From: Pseudomonas sp. Irchel 3H7
GTDB lineage: Bacteria; Pseudomonadota; Gammaproteobacteria; Pseudomonadales; Pseudomonadaceae
Assembly: GCF_900187605.1 (NCBI RefSeq)
Contig: NZ_FYEA01000009.1
Location: forward strand, 1 to 64,000
DNA: 64,000 nt
Direction of reading: 5' to 3'
Both the position numbers and the translations under genes were made by a program. Below are positions 33,401-43,900 of this stretch, piece by piece (the stretch's first letter is position 1; every line of letters starts with the position of its first letter). The notes beneath the pieces are model-generated. The model was not told the DNA's origin and searched no databases. It saw nothing but the letters and a program-made list of their open reading frames with translations.

Positions 33401-33966
33401 TGGCGCGGATCAACCTCCTGCCGTGGCGCGAAGAGCGTCGCGAAGAACGGCGCAAACGCTTTCTGCTGGCCTTGATCGGAGTGGTGGTCGGCTCGGTCGG
33501 AGCGGTGCTGATTGCCGATCAGGTGATCAGCGCGGCCATTGAGCGGCAAGTGGCGCGCAACGACTACATCGGCAAGCAGATCGCCGTGGTAGACGAACGA
33601 ATCAAGCAGATCAGCGAACTCAAGGCGCGCCGTCAGCAATTGGTCGAACGCATGCGCATCATTCAGGATTTGCAGGGCAACCGGCAGATCAGCGGGCGAA
33701 TCTTCGATCAGCTGGCGCGTACGCTGCCGGACGGCGTGTATTTCACCGATGTGAAGATGGTCGGCAAAACCCTGTCGATCAGTGGTGCTGCCGAATCGAA
33801 CAATCGGGTCTCAGACTTGATGCGCAATCTGGAGGCCTCCGACTGGTTCGACGCACCGAGCCTCAATGAGGTGAAGGCAACGACTGCAGGCCAGGTGGAT
33901 CAGGCCAACACCTTTGAACTGACGGTACGGCAGACCCAACCCCGCACCGTGGAGGACGAGCAATGA
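33400..33966 (+). CDS. pilN: Type IV pilus assembly protein PilN
   Basis: The 188-residue bitopic protein carries the conserved cytoplasmic INLLPWREERREER motif that docks into PilM, a membrane helix (about 22-42) and a periplasmic coiled coil plus ferredoxin-like domain that pairs with PilO. Coupled to pilM (1-bp overlap) and pilO (4-bp overlap). Confidence 0.95.
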   Translation: MARINLLPWREERREERRKRFLLALIGVVVGSVGAVLIADQVISAAIERQVARNDYIGKQIAVVDERIKQISELKARRQQLVERMRIIQDLQGNRQISGRIFDQLARTLPDGVYFTDVKMVGKTLSISGAAESNNRVSDLMRNLEASDWFDAPSLNEVKATTAGQVDQANTFELTVRQTQPRTVEDEQ

Positions 33967-34586
33967 AGCCGTCCGAATGGCTGGAAAGTCTGCGCGACAT
34001 TGATTTCAACGATCTCGACACCAGCAACATCGGTTCCTGGCCGGCCGCCGTGAAAGCCATGGCCGGAGCGCTGTTGATGGTGCTGGTGTTGGCGCTTGGC
34101 TATAACTTTTTCATCAGCGATCTGGAAAACCAGCTGGAGGCCAAGCGCGAAGAAGAAGTCGCGCTCAAGGAACAGTTCGCCAGCAAGGCGCGCCTGTCAG
34201 CCAATCTCGAGCTGTACACCCAGCAAATGAAGGAAATGGAAAATACCTTCGGCGTGCTGCTGCGGCAATTGCCCAGTGACACCGAAGTGCCGGGCCTGCT
34301 CGAAGACATCACCCGTACTGGCCTGGGCAGTGGCCTGGAGTTCGAAGAGATCAAACTGCTGCCGGAGGTCACTCAGCAGTTTTACATCGAGCTACCGATC
34401 CAGATCACCGTCACCGGCGCCTATCACGACTTGGCCACTTTCGTCAGTGGCGTGGCCGGGCTGCCGCGCATTGTCACCTTGCATGATTTCGAACTCGCTC
34501 CTGCCGATAAAGAGGGCGGGCCGAAGCTGCGCATGAGCATCCTTGCCAAGACCTATCGCTATAACGACAAGGGGCTGCAGAAATGA
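33963..34586 (+). CDS. pilO: Type IV pilus assembly protein PilO
   Basis: The 207-residue PilN partner has a short cytoplasmic N-terminus, a membrane helix (about 34-52), a coiled coil (LENQLEAKREEEVALKEQF) and a periplasmic ferredoxin-like domain with FEEIKLLPEVTQQFYIELPI near residue 120 to 140. It overlaps pilN and pilP by 4 bp each. Confidence 0.94.
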   Translation: MKPSEWLESLRDIDFNDLDTSNIGSWPAAVKAMAGALLMVLVLALGYNFFISDLENQLEAKREEEVALKEQFASKARLSANLELYTQQMKEMENTFGVLLRQLPSDTEVPGLLEDITRTGLGSGLEFEEIKLLPEVTQQFYIELPIQITVTGAYHDLATFVSGVAGLPRIVTLHDFELAPADKEGGPKLRMSILAKTYRYNDKGLQK

Positions 34587-35110
34587 GCCCGATTCGTTAC
34601 ATCGCGTTGTCGATGACGCTGCTCGCGCTGAACGGTTGTGGTGGCAGCGATGACTTCAGCGATCTCGATGCCTACCTGAACGAAGTGCGCCTGCGCCCGG
34701 CAGGCAAGATTGAACCAACCCCGACATTCCGGTCTTACCCCACATTCACTTACAGCGCGGCCAACCTGCGCAGTCCGTTCTCGCGCCAGGTGCGGGTCGA
34801 TCTGGCCGGGCAGAAACATGGCTCACGCAACGTCAAACCCGACCCCAACCGGGTCAAGCAATACCTCGAAGGTTTCAACATCGAGCAGTTCGAGATGGTC
34901 GGCACGATTGCCAATGCTTCCGGCTCCTTCGCGTTGTTGCGCGGAGCGGGCGCGGTGCACCGGCTGAAAGTCGGCGATTACCTGGGGCGCAACGACGGTC
35001 GCATCGTCGCCATCAGCGCCACCCAGGTCGATGTGGTCGAGATCGTGCCCGACGGCGAAGGCGCCTGGCTGGAGCGTCCGCGCACCATTCCTTTGAAAGA
35101 GCACTCATAG
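34583..35110 (+). CDS. pilP: Type IV pilus lipoprotein PilP
   Basis: The 175-residue protein has a lipoprotein signal (LLALNGC, Cys 19) and the PilP beta-domain (YLEGFNIEQFEMVGTI, then LLRGAGAVHRLKVGDYLGRN) that links the PilNO subcomplex to the secretin PilQ. Start overlaps pilO; pilQ follows after 13 bp. Confidence 0.94.
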   Translation: MSPIRYIALSMTLLALNGCGGSDDFSDLDAYLNEVRLRPAGKIEPTPTFRSYPTFTYSAANLRSPFSRQVRVDLAGQKHGSRNVKPDPNRVKQYLEGFNIEQFEMVGTIANASGSFALLRGAGAVHRLKVGDYLGRNDGRIVAISATQVDVVEIVPDGEGAWLERPRTIPLKEHS

Positions 35111-35123
35111 TGGAAGTCGAACA

Positions 35124-37202
35124 ATGAACAGGATTTTCTCCACCCTCGGTTTTTCGCTATGGATAGCGCTGATGTCGCCGATGGTACTCGCGGCCAATCT
35201 GAAGACGCTGGATGTCGCGGCGTTGCCGGGTGATCGCGTCGAGCTGAAGTTGTCGTTCGACGGCCCGCCGCCGCAGCCCAAGGGCTACACCACTGAATCA
35301 CCGGCGCGGATTGCGTTGGATCTGCCCGGTGTTGTCAGTCAGTTGGCCAGCAAGAACCTCGATCTGGGTAGTGGCAATGCGCGAACGGCCACGGTGGTCG
35401 AAGCGAAGGAGCGCACGCGGCTGATTGTCAGCCTGACGCAGCTGGCGCCTTACACCACGCGGGTCGAGGGCAATAACCTGTTCGTGGTCGTCGGTCAGGG
35501 CGCACCGGCAACTGCGCCGCGTCCTGCTGTCGTTGCGCCTCGTGCTACTGCAAAAGCTACTGCGCCCACCAAGGCATTTGTACCGAAAAGCCGGGCGATT
35601 CGCGGTGTGGATTTCCAGCGTGGAACAGCAGGCGAAGGCAATGTCGTCATCGACCTTTCCGATCCGACCAACGCCCCGGATATCCAGGAGCATGACGGCA
35701 AGATCATTCTCAGTTTCGCCCGCACGCAGTTGCCGGAGAAGCTGCGGGTGCGCCTCGACGTCAAGGATTTCGCCACCCCGGTGCAGTTCGTCAATGCCGC
35801 AGTGACCGCTGATCGCACGGTTATTACCGTCGAGCCCAGCGGCACCTACGAGTACTCCACCTTCCAGACCGACAACAAACTGACCGTCAGCATCCGCCCA
35901 ATGACGGTCGATGACCTGCAAAAACGCAACGCTGACCGTCAGGCGTACGTGGGCGAAAAGCTTTCGCTGAACTTCCAGGACATTGATGTGCGCTCGGTGC
36001 TGCAACTGATCGCCGACTTCACCAATCTCAATCTGGTCGCCAGCGACACGGTGCAGGGTGGCATCACCTTGCGCCTGCAAAACGTGCCGTGGGATCAGGC
36101 GCTGGATCTGGTGTTGAAAACCAAAGGCCTGGATAAACGCAAGATCGGTAACGTGCTGCTGGTCGCTCCAGCCGATGAAATCGCAGCACGCGAGCGCCAG
36201 GAACTGGAGTCGCAGAAACAGATCGCCGAACTGGCGCCGTTGCGCCGTGAGCTGCTGCAAGTGAACTACGCCAAGGCAGCAGACATCGCCAAGTTGTTCC
36301 AGTCGGTGACCAGTGCCGAAGCGAAAATCGATGAACGCGGTTCGATTACCGTCGATGAGCGGACCAACAACATCATCGCCTACCAGACCCAGGATCGCCT
36401 CGACGAACTGCGGCGAATCGTGGCACAGCTGGATATCCCGGTGCGTCAGGTAATGATCGAGGCGCGAATTGTCGAGGCCAACGTCGATTACGATAAAAGT
36501 CTGGGTGTGCGCTGGGGCGGGTCGATTCAGAACAAGGGCAACTGGAACGCCTCCGGAGTCAACGGTTCGTCGACCACCATTGGTACACCCGGCAGCACCA
36601 GCACCAACTCACCGTTCGTCGACATGGGTACCGTGGGCAATACTTCGGGGATTGGCATTGCCTTCATCACTGACAATGTCCTGCTCGATCTTGAGCTGAC
36701 AGCGATGGAGAAAACCGGCAACGGTGAAATCGTCTCGCAACCGAAAGTGGTCACCTCCGACAAGGAAACCGCCAAAATCCTCAAAGGCACTGAAATTCCG
36801 TATCAGGAAGCCAGCTCCAGTGGTGCGACTTCGGTGTCGTTCAAGGAAGCCTCGCTATCGCTGGAAGTGACGCCGCAGATCACCCCCGACAACCGCATCA
36901 TCATGGAGGTCAAGGTCACCAAGGACGAGCCGGATTACCTGAACAAAGTGCAGGATGTGCCGCCAATCAAGAAAAACGAGGTCAACGCCAAGGTACTGGT
37001 CAATGACGGCGAAACCATCGTGATTGGCGGTGTTTTCTCAAATACTCAAAGCAAGGTTGTAGATAAGGTGCCATTTCTTGGCGATGTGCCGTATCTTGGC
37101 CGCCTTTTCCGGCGTGATGTGGTTTCGGAGAAAAAATCCGAGCTGCTGGTATTTCTCACACCACGTATCATGAATAACCAGGCGATTGCTGTGAGTCGTT
37201 GA
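35124..37202 (+). CDS. pilQ: Type IV pilus secretin PilQ
   Basis: The 692-residue outer-membrane secretin has a signal peptide (ends VLAAN), two AMIN peptidoglycan-binding domains (about 30-260), an STN/N0 domain (EKLSLNFQDIDVRSVLQLIA), an N1 domain and the C-terminal secretin core (VMIEARIVEANVDYDKSLGV to VPFLGDVPYLGRLFRR). It forms the pore through which pili exit. aroK starts 4 bp after its stop. Confidence 0.96.
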   Translation: MNRIFSTLGFSLWIALMSPMVLAANLKTLDVAALPGDRVELKLSFDGPPPQPKGYTTESPARIALDLPGVVSQLASKNLDLGSGNARTATVVEAKERTRLIVSLTQLAPYTTRVEGNNLFVVVGQGAPATAPRPAVVAPRATAKATAPTKAFVPKSRAIRGVDFQRGTAGEGNVVIDLSDPTNAPDIQEHDGKIILSFARTQLPEKLRVRLDVKDFATPVQFVNAAVTADRTVITVEPSGTYEYSTFQTDNKLTVSIRPMTVDDLQKRNADRQAYVGEKLSLNFQDIDVRSVLQLIADFTNLNLVASDTVQGGITLRLQNVPWDQALDLVLKTKGLDKRKIGNVLLVAPADEIAARERQELESQKQIAELAPLRRELLQVNYAKAADIAKLFQSVTSAEAKIDERGSITVDERTNNIIAYQTQDRLDELRRIVAQLDIPVRQVMIEARIVEANVDYDKSLGVRWGGSIQNKGNWNASGVNGSSTTIGTPGSTSTNSPFVDMGTVGNTSGIGIAFITDNVLLDLELTAMEKTGNGEIVSQPKVVTSDKETAKILKGTEIPYQEASSSGATSVSFKEASLSLEVTPQITPDNRIIMEVKVTKDEPDYLNKVQDVPPIKKNEVNAKVLVNDGETIVIGGVFSNTQSKVVDKVPFLGDVPYLGRLFRRDVVSEKKSELLVFLTPRIMNNQAIAVSR

Positions 37203-37206
37203 TTCT

Positions 37207-37725
37207 GTGCGAAATTTGATTCTTGTAGGACCGATGGGCGCTGGCAAAAGCACCATCGGCCGGTTGCTGGCCAAAGAGCTGCGCCTGCCGTTCAAAGATT
37301 CCGACAAGGAAATTGAACTGCGCACGGGCGCCAATATCCCGTGGATCTTCGACAAGGAAGGCGAGCCCGGCTTTCGTGACCGTGAGCAGGCGATGATTGC
37401 CGAGCTGTGCGCGTTCGACGGCGTGGTCTTGGCGACCGGCGGTGGCGCCGTCATGCGCGATGCCAATCGCAAGGCCCTGCATGAGGGTGGGCGAGTGGTG
37501 TATCTGCACGCCTCCGTCGAACAGCAAGTCGGCCGCACGGCGCGCGACCGCAATCGGCCGTTGCTGCGCACCGCCAATCCGGAGAAAACCCTGCGCGACC
37601 TGCTGGCGATCCGCGATCCGCTCTATCGGGAAATCGCCGATCTGGTGGTGGAAACCGACGAACGGCCGCCACGCATGGTGGTGCTCGACATTCTTGATCG
37701 TCTGGCGCAGCTTCCACCCCGTTAA
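37207..37725 (+). CDS. aroK: Shikimate kinase AroK
   Basis: The 172-residue kinase phosphorylates shikimate. P-loop GPMGAGKSTIGRLLAK, the shikimate-binding DSDKEIE and the GGGAV segment are intact. It starts with GTG, 4 bp after pilQ, so it is probably translated from the pilus transcript. The 152 bp between it and aroB hold no recognisable element. Confidence 0.96.
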   Translation: MRNLILVGPMGAGKSTIGRLLAKELRLPFKDSDKEIELRTGANIPWIFDKEGEPGFRDREQAMIAELCAFDGVVLATGGGAVMRDANRKALHEGGRVVYLHASVEQQVGRTARDRNRPLLRTANPEKTLRDLLAIRDPLYREIADLVVETDERPPRMVVLDILDRLAQLPPR

Positions 37726-37877
37726 AGCATCGTTCGAAATGCGCTATCCTCGGCGTCCTGTCACAGCCCGTCGAGGTTGTGGCGGATGGCGTGCGAGCGG
37801 CGTCATACCCGCTGTAGGCCGCAGACAACCAATAATTCAGGGCAGGACGCCTGCTTCCATCTTCACTGTGGGGACAC

Positions 37878-38978
37878 ATGCAGACACTCAAGGTCGATCT
37901 AGGCGAGCGCAGCTACCCGATTCATATTGGCGAAGGTTTGTTGGATCAGCCCGAGTTGCTGGCTCCGCACATCCATGGGCGGCAAGTGGCAATCATCTCC
38001 AACGAGACCGTTGCGCCGCTCTATCTTGAACGTCTGACCCGCAGCCTCGCGCAGTTCTCGGTGATCTCCGTGGTGCTGCCGGACGGCGAAGCCTTCAAGA
38101 ACTGGGAAACCCTGCAAATGATCTTCGACGGTCTGCTGACCGCCCGTCATGATCGCCGCACCACCGTGATCGCCTTGGGCGGCGGTGTGATCGGCGACAT
38201 GGCCGGTTTCGCCGCATCCTGCTATCAGCGCGGCGTCGACTTCATCCAGATTCCAACCACTTTGCTTTCTCAGGTCGACTCATCGGTGGGCGGCAAGACC
38301 GGTATCAACCATCCGCTGGGCAAGAACATGGTCGGCGCGTTCTATCAGCCGAACGTGGTGCTGATCGATACGGCGTCCCTGAAAACCCTGCCAGAGCGCG
38401 AACTGTCTGCCGGCCTGGCGGAAGTCATCAAGTACGGGCTGATCTGCGACGAGCCGTTCCTGACCTGGCTCGAAGACAACGTCGACGCCCTGCGCGCGCT
38501 GGACCAGAAAGCCCTGACTTACGCCATTGAGCGCTCCTGCGCAGCCAAGGCTGCGGTGGTCGGCGCCGATGAGAAGGAAACCGGTGTGCGCGCCACGCTC
38601 AACCTTGGCCACACCTTTGGTCACGCCATCGAGACCCACATGGGCTATGGTGTCTGGTTGCATGGGGAAGCGGTCGCAGCTGGCACGGTGATGGCGCTGG
38701 AGATGTCTGCGCGTCTGGGCTGGATCAGTGATGAGGAACGCGATCGCGGTATCCGCCTGTTCCAGCGCGCCGGTCTGCCGGTGGTGCCACCGACTGAAAT
38801 GACCGAGGCCGATTTTCTTCAACACATGGCAATCGACAAAAAAGTGATCGACGGTCGTCTGCGCCTGGTGCTGCTGCGCCGGATGGGCGAAGCGGTAGTG
38901 ACCGACGATTATCCGAAAGAGGTTCTACAGGCCACGCTGGGAGCGGATTACCGCGCCCTGGCTCAGCTTAAAGGTTAA
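37878..38978 (+). CDS. aroB: 3-dehydroquinate synthase AroB
   Basis: The 366-residue enzyme makes 3-dehydroquinate, step two of the shikimate pathway. NAD-binding GGGVIGDMAGFAA, the PTTLLSQVDSSVGGKTGINH block and the metal ligands in LNLGHTFGHAIE are present. The aroK-aroB-damX order is conserved across gamma-proteobacteria. Confidence 0.97.
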   Translation: MQTLKVDLGERSYPIHIGEGLLDQPELLAPHIHGRQVAIISNETVAPLYLERLTRSLAQFSVISVVLPDGEAFKNWETLQMIFDGLLTARHDRRTTVIALGGGVIGDMAGFAASCYQRGVDFIQIPTTLLSQVDSSVGGKTGINHPLGKNMVGAFYQPNVVLIDTASLKTLPERELSAGLAEVIKYGLICDEPFLTWLEDNVDALRALDQKALTYAIERSCAAKAAVVGADEKETGVRATLNLGHTFGHAIETHMGYGVWLHGEAVAAGTVMALEMSARLGWISDEERDRGIRLFQRAGLPVVPPTEMTEADFLQHMAIDKKVIDGRLRLVLLRRMGEAVVTDDYPKEVLQATLGADYRALAQLKG

Positions 38979-38988
38979 TAAGATTCCG

Positions 38989-40581
38989 ATGACTAGTTTG
39001 CATGCCGACGAGGCGTTCCTCGGCCATTTCCAGTTAAGTCACGACCCGTTCGCGCCACGCGTACCGGGCTTCAAGTTCTTCCCGGCCCAGCGCAAACCGG
39101 TGCTGGGGCAGTTGCATCATCTGGCGCGTTACAGCCAGTTGCTACTGGTGGTCACTGGTCCGCAAGGCAGCGGCAAGACGCTGCTGCGCCAGGCGCTGGT
39201 CGCCAGCACCAACAAGCAGTCGGTGCAGAGCGTGGTGGTTTCCGCCCGTGGCGCCGGTGATGCCGCTGGCGTGCTGCGCCAAGTGGCGCAGGCTCTGAAC
39301 GTCGCTCAGGCCGAGGTTGGCGCGATTCTGGAACAAGTGGTGCAACTCGCGCTGACCGGTCAGGAAGTCTATCTGTTGGTGGACGACGCCGAGCAGCTCG
39401 ATGAATCCGCCCTTGAAGCACTGATGGCGCTAGGTGCCGGCGCACCGGAAGGTCGCCCGCACGTGTTCCTGTTCGGTGAGTCGTCGCTGATCGCTCAGCT
39501 CGAGGCTTTGCACCTTGAGGAAGAGCGCTTTCACGTCATCGAGTTGCAGCCTTACACCGAAGAAGAGACTCGCGAATATCTCGACCAACGGCTCGAAGGT
39601 GCCGGCCGGGGTGTCGAACTTTTCACCGCAGATCAGATCTCTGATATTCACGAAAGTGCCGAGGGTTGGCCGGGCAACATCAACCAGGTCGCTCGCGATG
39701 CTCTGATCGAAGTCATGATTGCCAGCCGCTCAGCGGTCAAGCGTCCAAGTATGGGGTTCAACATGCCGAAGAAACACGTATTGGCCATTTCCGCCGTCGT
39801 TGTGGTCGCGGTCGCTGCCGCCTGGCTGATGCCGGGTCGCAACAAGGCGCCGACCACCGGTGCACCGGCCAATGAGCAGGCACAGTTGCCATTGGGCCAG
39901 GGCGCAGCCAATGGCGGCGCGCCGAACGTCGAGTTCGCCGGTAATACACAGCCGATGCCGTTGCCGCTGGTCGGCAACTCGCAACCGGTCATGCGCGGCC
40001 CGTTGGCCGAAGCGGCCGGCGGTATTACCGAAGGCGACGATGGTGTGCCACTGGAAGGTTCCAGCAATACCCCGCCGACCGTAACCACTTCCGCACCGCC
40101 TGCGGGCGTTCCGGCCGGTCCCGCGCCGACACCGGTTCCGTTGCCAGCCGCCAAGCCCACCCCGGCGCCGACGCAAGTTGCCACCGCCAAGCCTGCTCCA
40201 GCCGCGCCAGTCGCCAAACCGGCTCCAGCGCCAGCCAAGCCAGTCGCCGCTGCCAAACCGGCCGATAAGCCGGTGACCGTTGCCAAAGCCGCCGGTGGCA
40301 GCTGGTACGCCGGTCAGCCGACCGGCAACTACGTGGTGCAGATCCTCGGCACCAGCTCTGAAGCGGCGGCGCAAAACTTCGTCAAAGAGCAGGGCGGCGA
40401 GTACCGTTATTTCAAGAAAGTGCTCAACGGCAAGCCTCTCTATGTGATCACCTACGGCAACTTCGCCAATCGTGATGCAGCCGTTTCTGCCATCAAGGCC
40501 TTGCCAGCGAAGGTTCAGGCTGGTAAACCTTGGCCTCGCACTGTCGCCAGCGTCCAACAGGAACTGGCAACAACTCGCTGA
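38989..40581 (+). CDS. damX: AAA ATPase/SPOR domain protein (DamX-like)
   Basis: The 530-residue protein has an ExeA-like AAA domain (Walker A GPQGSGKTLLRQAL at about 57-70; Walker B VYLLVDDAEQLDE), a membrane helix (about 263-281), a long Pro/Ala/Lys linker and a C-terminal SPOR domain (about 440-520, NYVVQILGTSSEAAAQNFV). SPOR suggests septum targeting, as for DamX of E. coli, which occupies the same position after aroKB. Unlike E. coli DamX, the cytoplasmic part is a recognisable P-loop ATPase. 10 bp after aroB. Confidence 0.85.
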   Translation: MTSLHADEAFLGHFQLSHDPFAPRVPGFKFFPAQRKPVLGQLHHLARYSQLLLVVTGPQGSGKTLLRQALVASTNKQSVQSVVVSARGAGDAAGVLRQVAQALNVAQAEVGAILEQVVQLALTGQEVYLLVDDAEQLDESALEALMALGAGAPEGRPHVFLFGESSLIAQLEALHLEEERFHVIELQPYTEEETREYLDQRLEGAGRGVELFTADQISDIHESAEGWPGNINQVARDALIEVMIASRSAVKRPSMGFNMPKKHVLAISAVVVVAVAAAWLMPGRNKAPTTGAPANEQAQLPLGQGAANGGAPNVEFAGNTQPMPLPLVGNSQPVMRGPLAEAAGGITEGDDGVPLEGSSNTPPTVTTSAPPAGVPAGPAPTPVPLPAAKPTPAPTQVATAKPAPAAPVAKPAPAPAKPVAAAKPADKPVTVAKAAGGSWYAGQPTGNYVVQILGTSSEAAAQNFVKEQGGEYRYFKKVLNGKPLYVITYGNFANRDAAVSAIKALPAKVQAGKPWPRTVASVQQELATTR

Positions 40582-40587
40582 AGATTC

Positions 40588-40608
40588 GGCGGCCTTACCC
40601 AGGCCGCC
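40588..40608 (+). terminator. Hairpin after damX (possible weak terminator)
   Basis: GGCGGCCT and AGGCCGCC form a perfect 8-bp stem with a five-base loop just after the damX stop codon, but no T tract follows. It may act as a rho-dependent pause or an mRNA 3' end. Confidence 0.45.
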
Positions 40609-40752
40609 TCTCCAAGCACCTCAAAATTTCTGCAAGTGCGCGCCGTCTCTACAGACCGCGTGCCTTGTGGTGTCTGCGTTACAGTAGTCTTTGAGTCGTT
40701 GCGGTCAAAATTAAAAAAGTTTTGACTAGCACAGCAGATCGCTTTAAACCTT

Positions 40753-40822
40753 TCACAAATGCGACATGAATTTGCGACATTTCGTCGTCAAATTTGTGAG
40801 CCTCTGTGTCGCTGTGTACAAT
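40753..40822 (+). promoter_or_regulatory. gltBD promoter with flanking repeats
   Basis: TTGTGA (40794-40799) and TACAAT (40817-40822), 17 bp apart, form a good sigma70 promoter. An 8-bp inverted repeat TCACAAAT (40753-40760) / ATTTGTGA (40792-40799) ends on the -35 box, and TGCGACAT is repeated at 40760-40767 and 40773-40780. These could be regulator sites. The rest of the 350-bp gap holds the leader, including a TGCCTC-GAAAA-GAGGCA hairpin (40896-40912) ending 4 bases before the ribosome site. Confidence 0.65.
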
Positions 40823-40931
40823 GACCACCCTTTTGCCCCCGCCAAGCCGGCGTACGTTCGGCGCAGGACGCAAGTGGTTGAATTGAAAAGAAATTTGCCT
40901 CGAAAAGAGGCAGCCTGGTGAGAAAGTGTCT

Positions 40932-43900
40932 ATGAAAGCAGGTCTGTACCAACCAGATGAATTCAAGGATAACTGCGGTTTCGGCCTGATAGCCCATATG
41001 CAGGGCGAGCCCAGTCATACCCTTTTGCAAACGGCCATCGAGGCCCTGACCTGCATGACCCACCGCGGTGGGATTAATGCCGACGGCAAGACCGGTGACG
41101 GTTGCGGTCTGCTGATTCAAAAACCTGACGCGTTCCTGCGAGCCATTGCCCAGGAAACCTTCAGCGTCGAGTTGCCCAAGCAATACGCGGTGGGCATGGT
41201 TTTCTTCAACCAGGATCCGGTCAAGGCCGAAGCCGCTCGCGAGAACATGAACCGCGAGATCCTCGCTGAAGGCCTGCAACTGATCGGCTGGCGTAAAGTG
41301 CCAATCGACACCAGCGTCCTCGGCCGCCTCGCTCTCGAGCGCCTGCCGCAGATCGAGCAGGTGTACATCGGCGGCGAAGGCCTGAGCGATCAGGACATGG
41401 CCGTGAAGCTGTTCAGTGCCCGTCGCCGTTCGTCGGTATCCAACGCCGTCGACTCCGACCACTACATCTGCAGCTTTTCGCACAAAACCATCATCTATAA
41501 AGGCCTGATGATGCCGGCCGATCTGGCCGCGTTTTATCCGGACCTGAGTGACGAGCGCCTGCAAACCGCGATCTGCGTGTTCCACCAGCGCTTCTCCACC
41601 AACACCCTGCCGAAATGGCCGCTGGCGCAGCCATTCCGCTTCCTCGCCCACAACGGCGAGATCAACACCATTACCGGTAACCGTAACTGGGCGCAGGCCC
41701 GTCGGACCAAGTTCAGCAACGATCTGATGGATCTGGAAGAGCTCGGCCCGCTGGTCAACCGTGTCGGTTCCGACTCCTCGAGCATGGACAACATGCTTGA
41801 ACTGATGGTCACCGGTGGCATCGACCTGTTCCGTGGCGTGCGGATGATCATTCCGCCGGCGTGGCAGAACGTCGAAACCATGGACCCGGATCTTCGTGCG
41901 TTCTACGAGTACAACTCGATGCACATGGAACCGTGGGACGGCCCGGCCGGCGTGGTAATGACCGACGGTCGCTACGCGGTGTGCCTGCTTGACCGTAACG
42001 GTCTGCGCCCGGCGCGTTGGGTCACCACCACCAACGGTTTCATTACCCTCGCGTCGGAAATCGGCGTGTGGGATTACAAGCCGGAAGACGTGATTGCCAA
42101 AGGCCGTGTCGGCCCTGGGCAGATCTTCGCGGTGGACACCGAAACCGGGCAGATCCTCGACACCGATGCGATCGACAACCGTCTGAAATCCCGTCATCCG
42201 TACAAGCAATGGCTGCGCAAGAATGCCCTGCGCATTCAGGCGACCATGGAAGACAACGACCACGGTTCGGCGTTTTACGACGTCGATCAGCTCAAGCAAT
42301 ACATGAAGATGTATCAGGTCACGTTCGAAGAGCGCGATCAGGTCCTGCGTCCGCTTGGCGAGCAAGGCTACGAAGCCGTTGGCTCGATGGGCGACGACAC
42401 GCCGATGGCCGTGCTGTCCCAGCGTGTGCGCACGCCGTACGACTATTTCCGTCAGCAGTTCGCGCAGGTCACCAACCCGCCGATCGACCCGCTGCGTGAA
42501 GCGATCGTGATGTCGCTGGAAATCTGCCTCGGTGCCGAGCGCAACATTTTCCAGGAGTCGCCGGAACACGCCTCGCGCGTGATCCTCAGCTCGCCAGTGA
42601 TCTCGCCGGCCAAGTGGCGCTCGCTGATGAACCTCGACCGCCCGGGTTTCGAACGGCAGATCATCGACCTCAACTACGACGAAAGCGTTGGCCTCGAAGC
42701 GGCCATCCGCAACGTTGCCGATCAGGCTGAAGAAGCCGTGCGCGCCGGTCGTACCCAGATCGTTCTGAGCGACCGTCATATCGCCCCAGGCAAGCTGCCG
42801 ATCCACGCCTCGCTGGCGACCGGTGCCGTGCACCACCGGCTGACCGAAAAAGGCCTGCGCTGCGATTCCAACATCCTTGTTGAAACCGCTACCGCCCGTG
42901 ACCCGCATCACTTTGCGGTGCTGATCGGTTTCGGCGCCTCGGCGGTCTATCCGTTCCTGGCCTACGAAGTGCTGGGCGACCTGATCCGTACCGGTGAAGT
43001 GCTGGGCGACCTCTATGAGGTGTTCAAGAACTACCGCAAAGGCATCACCAAAGGTCTGCTGAAGATTCTGTCGAAGATGGGCATCTCGACCATCGCTTCG
43101 TACCGTGGCGCTCAGTTGTTCGAAGCCATCGGCCTGTCCGAAGAAGTCTGCGACCTGAGCTTCCGTGGTGTGCCGAGCCGCATCAAGGGTGCGCGTTTCG
43201 TCGACATCGAAGCCGAGCAGAAAGCACTCGCCAGCGAAGCCTGGAGTCCGCGCAAGCCGATCCAGCAGGGCGGTCTGCTGAAGTTCGTCCACGGTGGCGA
43301 ATATCACGCTTACAACCCGGACGTGGTCAACACCTTGCAAGCCGCTGTGCAGCAGGGCGACTACGCCAAGTTCAAGGAATACACCGCACTGGTGGACAAC
43401 CGTCCGGTGTCGATGATCCGCGACCTGTTCAAGGTCAAGACCCTCGATACGCCGCTGGACATCAGTGAAATCGAGCCGCTGGAATCGGTGCTCAAGCGCT
43501 TTGACTCCGCCGGTATCTCGCTGGGCGCCTTGTCGCCGGAAGCTCACGAAGCCCTGGCTGAAGCCATGAACCGCCTCGGTGCGCGTTCCAACTCCGGCGA
43601 AGGTGGTGAAGATCCGGCGCGTTACGGCACCATCAAGAGCTCGAAAATCAAGCAGGTCGCGACTGGCCGTTTCGGCGTAACCCCGGAATACCTGGTCAAC
43701 GCTGAAGTGCTGCAGATCAAGGTCGCACAGGGCGCCAAGCCGGGCGAGGGCGGGCAACTGCCGGGCGGTAAAGTCAACGGGCTGATCGCCAAGCTGCGTT
43801 ACGCAGTGCCGGGCGTAACCCTGATTTCGCCACCGCCGCACCACGACATCTATTCGATCGAAGACTTGTCGCAGCTGATTTTTGACTTGAAACAGGTCAA

